NCBI GenBank assembly: GCA_016840245.1
Contig: JAEOST010000079.1
Location: 1-9,511 of the forward strand
Direction of reading: 5' to 3'
DNA from: Candidatus Thorarchaeota archaeon
Lineage (GTDB): Archaea > Asgardarchaeota > Thorarchaeia > Thorarchaeales > Thorarchaeaceae
DNA length: 9,511 bases
This document shows, piece by piece, positions 7,393-9,511 of the stretch (the first letter of the stretch is position 1; each line of letters begins with the position of its first letter). The position numbers were made by a program, and so were the translations under genes. Below the pieces are notes generated by a model that did no database searches, was not told the DNA's origin, and saw only the letters and a list, made by a program, of their open reading frames with translations.

Positions 7393-7418
7393 TTGATTGT
7401 TAATGAACGGAAAGGAAC
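7323..7418 (-). repeat. Copy A of a 96-base repeat: oxidase 5' end and its upstream region
   Basis: This block covers the first 23 codons or so of the flavoprotein gene (7392 down to 7323) and 26 bases upstream. It aligns without gaps to 9071-9166 at an offset of 1748 bases, with 83 of 96 positions identical by hand count. It includes a 28-base exact match (7349-7376 with 9097-9124). The upstream part holds GTTAATGAAC (7399-7408), which is identical in both copies. Confidence 0.9.
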
Positions 7419-7435
7419 AGTAGTGTTTCTATAAT

Positions 7436-7450
7436 GCGAAGAATAAAAAA
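7436..7450 (+). promoter_or_regulatory. BRE/TATA-like promoter of the beta-propeller gene at 7499
   Basis: The sequence gcgaagaataaaaaa has a purine-rich BRE-like part followed by an A/T-rich box. Transcription starting about 25 bases downstream, near 7472, would give a leader of some 27 bases containing the ribosome site at 7486-7492. On the minus strand, gcattatag (7429-7437) may likewise serve the flavoprotein gene. Confidence 0.4.
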
Positions 7451-7472
7451 GCGAGTTAGTTCTATGAACTAC

Positions 7473-7488
7473 GGTTCAAATTAACGAG
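7473..7488 (+). repeat. 16-base sequence shared exactly with 2940-2955 (opposite strand)
   Basis: The sequence ggttcaaattaacgag lies in the predicted leader of the beta-propeller gene, directly before and overlapping its ribosome site. The same 16 bases occur in inverted orientation in the other divergent intergenic region of the window. Confidence 0.5.
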
Positions 7489-7492
7489 GTGG
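7486..7492 (+). promoter_or_regulatory. GAGGTGG ribosome-binding site selecting a TTG start
   Basis: GAGGTGG is a strong archaeal Shine-Dalgarno sequence. It ends six bases before the TTG at 7499 and nine before an in-frame GTG at 7502. No in-frame ATG is nearby, and a signal-peptide-like helix begins at once, so a non-ATG start is well supported. Confidence 0.7.
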
Positions 7493-7498
7493 TTAGGA

Positions 7499-9043
7499 TT
7501 GGTGAACCAAAGGAAGGCGTGGCTAGCAATCTTCTCTCTACTCAATCTATGTTTGTTAATACCGATTTGTTCGTTAGGCCCATATGATTCAAAATTGGAT
7601 AGTGCTTGGAGCCCCCATATCCAATCAACTGCAAATCCAAGTGCGTATGAATGGAATACCACGTGGGGTGGGGCTAATAGTGAATACTGTCGCGATTTGG
7701 AAGTGGATTCTGCTGATGATATCTATATTGCAGGTCATACAAACAGCTTCACAGAAGATGTTGCAATGTGTTTGCTTAAATATAGCAAACAAGGAATCCT
7801 ACTTTGGGAGGAGATTTTTGAGATTGTGGATTATACTAAGGCGTTTGCAGTTACAACAGATTCTCTTAACAATGTGTACTTGGCAGGTTCGGTCTACAAC
7901 TCATATGGTAATCAACCGTGCATAGTGAAATACAATAGCTCAGGAGGCTATCAGTGGCACAAAATATGGGGAAACCCAATAATAGGGTTTGTATACGATA
8001 TCACTATTGATTCGTCATTCAACATATACACAGTGGGTGAGTATGGAGATCCTGATGCTCAGAGTACATATACAACTCTCATTAAATTTAACAGCTCGGG
8101 TCATCATGTGTGGAATGCAACATGGGATACAACTGCTAGGGATTGGGGGGATAGTTTAGTCATTGATTCAACTGGTAACATCTATATCTCCGGAACAACG
8201 GGAACTCCACATACAGCAACATTTCTTGCTAAATACAATAGTTTGGGTTACCAAGTATGGAATAGAACAATTCCCTATGAATACCTTATGCCATGGACGG
8301 ATTTAGCACTTGATTCATCTGAGAATATCTATTTGGTTGGGGATTCCATTCTCAAGTATAATTCAGATGGTCAACAACAGTGGAATGTGACTGGGAATCT
8401 GATTACTGGAGTTGCTATAAACCAGAATGACAATGTGTACGTTTCAATTGCTTTTGGGGGACATGGCGAAGTGTGGCGGTTTGATACAGATGGAAATCTT
8501 GACTGGTCGTATGGCCATACTTCAGGACAATCAATAGCAATAGACTCAATGGACACACTCTACTTTGGATCTACCAAAGATTATGATCTAGTATTAAAGA
8601 AGATGAATCCAAGACCATGGATAACTGTTTATTCCCCCTATGAACAAGAATTCTTTGGCGAAACTCCACCTACGTTCAATATCTCAGTTGATGAACCAGA
8701 TTTAGAAAGTGTATGGTACTCATTTGATGATGGACCAAACATCACTATCACTGAGTTGTCAGGTCAAATCGACCAAGAAGATTGGGATGCAAACGATAGA
8801 GTGATTATGTATCTGAGATTCTACGCCAACAATAGTTATGGATACACTGGAGTTTCAGAGATTCTTATCCGCAGATACGTCCCTGTAACTAGTTCGACAA
8901 CAACGACAACTACTTCACTTACAACAAACAATGAAACCACTCCTGAAGGAGACCTCACCATGCCGATAATAATGATCAGTGTTGTTGGGGTGGCAGTTGT
9001 TGTAATTGCACTTCTGGCCAGACGGTATCAAAGTAAGCCATGA
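7499..9043 (+). CDS. Secreted beta-propeller (SBBP) protein with Ig-like domain, Thr-rich stalk and C-terminal anchor
   Basis: The 514-residue protein starts at TTG 7499 (or GTG 7502) behind GAGGTGG. An N-terminal signal helix (about 7-27, AWLAIFSLLNLCLLIPICS) follows a basic start (NQRK). Residues 50-370 hold about seven blades with the SBBP pattern 'DSxxNIYxxG...KYNSxGxxxW', for example at 121-153, 170-205, 222-254, 271-296, 306-335 and 348-368. Residues 375-460 look like an Ig/cadherin-like beta domain (ITVYSPYEQEFFGETPPTFN). A Thr/Ser-rich stalk follows (464-481, with STTTTTTSLTT), then a hydrophobic anchor (488-507) and a basic tail. Many N-X-S/T sequons suggest N-glycosylation. The architecture indicates a surface-displayed adhesive or recognition protein; the ligand is unknown. 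It is divergent from the oxidase operon and related in design to the partial protein at the left edge. Confidence 0.92.
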   Translation: MVNQRKAWLAIFSLLNLCLLIPICSLGPYDSKLDSAWSPHIQSTANPSAYEWNTTWGGANSEYCRDLEVDSADDIYIAGHTNSFTEDVAMCLLKYSKQGILLWEEIFEIVDYTKAFAVTTDSLNNVYLAGSVYNSYGNQPCIVKYNSSGGYQWHKIWGNPIIGFVYDITIDSSFNIYTVGEYGDPDAQSTYTTLIKFNSSGHHVWNATWDTTARDWGDSLVIDSTGNIYISGTTGTPHTATFLAKYNSLGYQVWNRTIPYEYLMPWTDLALDSSENIYLVGDSILKYNSDGQQQWNVTGNLITGVAINQNDNVYVSIAFGGHGEVWRFDTDGNLDWSYGHTSGQSIAIDSMDTLYFGSTKDYDLVLKKMNPRPWITVYSPYEQEFFGETPPTFNISVDEPDLESVWYSFDDGPNITITELSGQIDQEDWDANDRVIMYLRFYANNSYGYTGVSEILIRRYVPVTSSTTTTTTSLTTNNETTPEGDLTMPIIMISVVGVAVVVIALLARRYQSKP

Positions 9044-9070
9044 TTGAGGTGCAACTATTGTAATCCCGTT

Positions 9071-9140
9071 ATTTGTCGATATCGTTGCCTCGCAGTAATT
9101 TACTCTCATAAATAGGCATCGACTAAAGTTGAACATATAT
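9071..9140 (-). pseudogene. Truncated, inactivated 5' remnant of the flavoprotein gene
   Basis: In the register of the oxidase gene this fragment reads IYVQL-stop-SMPIYESKLLRGNDIDK-stop, against MHVQLQSMPIYESKLQRGTAIDKS in the intact gene. The ATG has become ATA, codon 6 is TAG and codon 24 is TAA; no frameshift is present. Only about 23 codons remain, the rest of the gene being absent, so no oxidase can be made from it. A 16-codon ORF from the internal ATG to the TAA survives, but nothing shows that it is translated. The fragment probably arose from a local duplication followed by decay. Conservation of the non-coding upstream part suggests either recent origin or retained regulatory use. 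Confidence 0.75.
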
Positions 9141-9166
9141 TCCGTTGTTAATGAACGAAAAGAAAC
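9071..9166 (-). repeat. Copy B of the 96-base repeat (oxidase 5' end and upstream region)
   Basis: This is the second copy of 7323-7418, gapless and about 86% identical by hand count. It begins 27 bases after the stop of the beta-propeller gene. To the left of 9071 the sequence no longer resembles the oxidase gene; to the right of 9166 similarity to the oxidase upstream region fades. The two copies flank the beta-propeller gene as direct repeats. Confidence 0.88.
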
Positions 9167-9218
9167 GTGTACAGGGTGTATTATAGAAATCCCCTAATGC
9201 ATCTCAGGCTTTGATTTT

Positions 9219-9230
9219 ACTTAATTAAAA
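9219..9230 (+). promoter_or_regulatory. TATA-like box upstream of the membrane-protein gene at 9274
   Basis: The sequence acttaattaaaa is A/T-rich and would place transcription start near 9250, some 24 bases before the ATG at 9274. It lies just to the right of repeat copy B. This is inferred from composition and spacing. Confidence 0.4.
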
Positions 9231-9273
9231 GGATTTATGAGTAACGTAGAAGCGACTCAACTTGGTTAGGACG

Positions 9274-9511
9274 ATGAATAAAGAAAGGACAGGTCTTGAA
9301 AATAAAGTTGAATTAGCTGTTGGCATCGTTGTTATCCTGAATCTTTGTGTAGGTCTGTTCCTTCTATCAGTTAACACAATAGTTCCAATTTACAATATAC
9401 CAGGATTCTTCTTCCGTTTTGCAGTACAGATGACAATATGGATACTCATCGTCCCATTCATACTTCATCTACCTAATGGCGATTCGGACATATGGCCATA
9501 TTTCGACAGCA
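9274..9511 (+). CDS. N-terminal part of a membrane protein, cut by the window end
   Basis: The frame opened by ATG 9274 stays open through 79 codons to the edge. The protein begins with a polar segment (NKERTGLENK) followed by a hydrophobic helix (about 12-33, ELAVGIVVILNLCVGLFLL) and a second one (about 44-66, including RFAVQMTIWILIVPFIL), then a polar turn (HLPNGDSDIWPYFDS). It is clearly membrane-embedded, but I do not recognise the family from this part. No strong Shine-Dalgarno sequence precedes the ATG (only agga at 9268-9271, too close). An in-frame TTG at 9262 is a less likely start. The gene lies on the same strand as the beta-propeller gene and is separated from it by repeat copy B. 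Confidence 0.7.
   Translation, partial: MNKERTGLENKVELAVGIVVILNLCVGLFLLSVNTIVPIYNIPGFFFRFAVQMTIWILIVPFILHLPNGDSDIWPYFDS

Noticed and set aside
7473..7488. GGTTCAAAT resembling a tRNA T-arm (B box)
   Set aside because: No acceptor, D-arm or anticodon stem can be folded around it here or at 2940-2955.
8915..9136. A 73-codon minus-strand ORF reaching into repeat copy B
   Set aside because: It is out of register with the oxidase remnant and antisense to the end of the propeller gene; its protein is unlike any family I know. The in-register reading of the repeat is broken by stops.
7323..9166. Beta-propeller gene with flanking repeats as an insertion sequence or transposon
   Set aside because: No transposase or integrase, terminal inverted repeats or target-site duplication is visible, and the repeats are plainly host oxidase sequence.
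9237..9269. ATG at 9237 as the start of the last gene
   Set aside because: Its frame stops after ten codons (TAG at 9267-9269); the ATG at 9274 opens the frame with membrane helices.

Overview
The window looks archaeal, most plausibly from an uncultivated Asgard (Thorarchaeota-like) or related lineage. This placement is inference. It rests on two SBBP-type beta-propeller surface proteins anchored by a C-terminal helix, one with a Thr-rich stalk, on archaeal TATA-like promoters with short leaders, on TTG starts behind GAGGTG/GGTGA-type ribosome sites, and on a HdrD/GlcF-type Fe-S protein. No rRNA, tRNA, CRISPR array or transposase was seen.

Layout, left to right. 1-665 (+) is the 3' part of a beta-propeller protein with a Pro-rich linker and a terminal membrane helix. 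It converges on 719-2854 (-), a membrane-anchored PHP/DUF3604 metal-dependent hydrolase-like protein. A divergent promoter region (2855-2995) leads to two small integral membrane proteins of unknown function, 2996-3418 (+) and 3518-4333 (+). The second converges on a two-gene minus-strand operon across a hairpin at 4355-4385. The operon is 7392-5767 (FAD-linked oxidoreductase with vanillyl-alcohol-oxidase / p-cresol-methylhydroxylase features) followed by 5703-4396 (double CCG-domain Fe-S protein). A divergent region (7393-7498) then leads to a complete beta-propeller protein, 7499-9043 (+). Downstream, 9071-9166 is a diverged second copy of the oxidase 5' end plus its upstream region (7323-7418). 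It is followed by the start of another membrane protein, 9274 to beyond the window end.

How the genes may work together. The flavoprotein and the Fe-S protein probably form one electron-transfer unit: the flavoprotein oxidises an organic substrate and the CCG protein takes the electrons. The other genes appear to be cell-surface or membrane proteins with no evident metabolic link to that operon. The least expected features are the duplicated oxidase leader with a dead coding remnant, a 16-base sequence repeated exactly in the two divergent promoter regions, and the pairing of a VAO/PCMH-like flavoprotein with an Fe-S partner where the characterised p-cresol enzyme uses a cytochrome.
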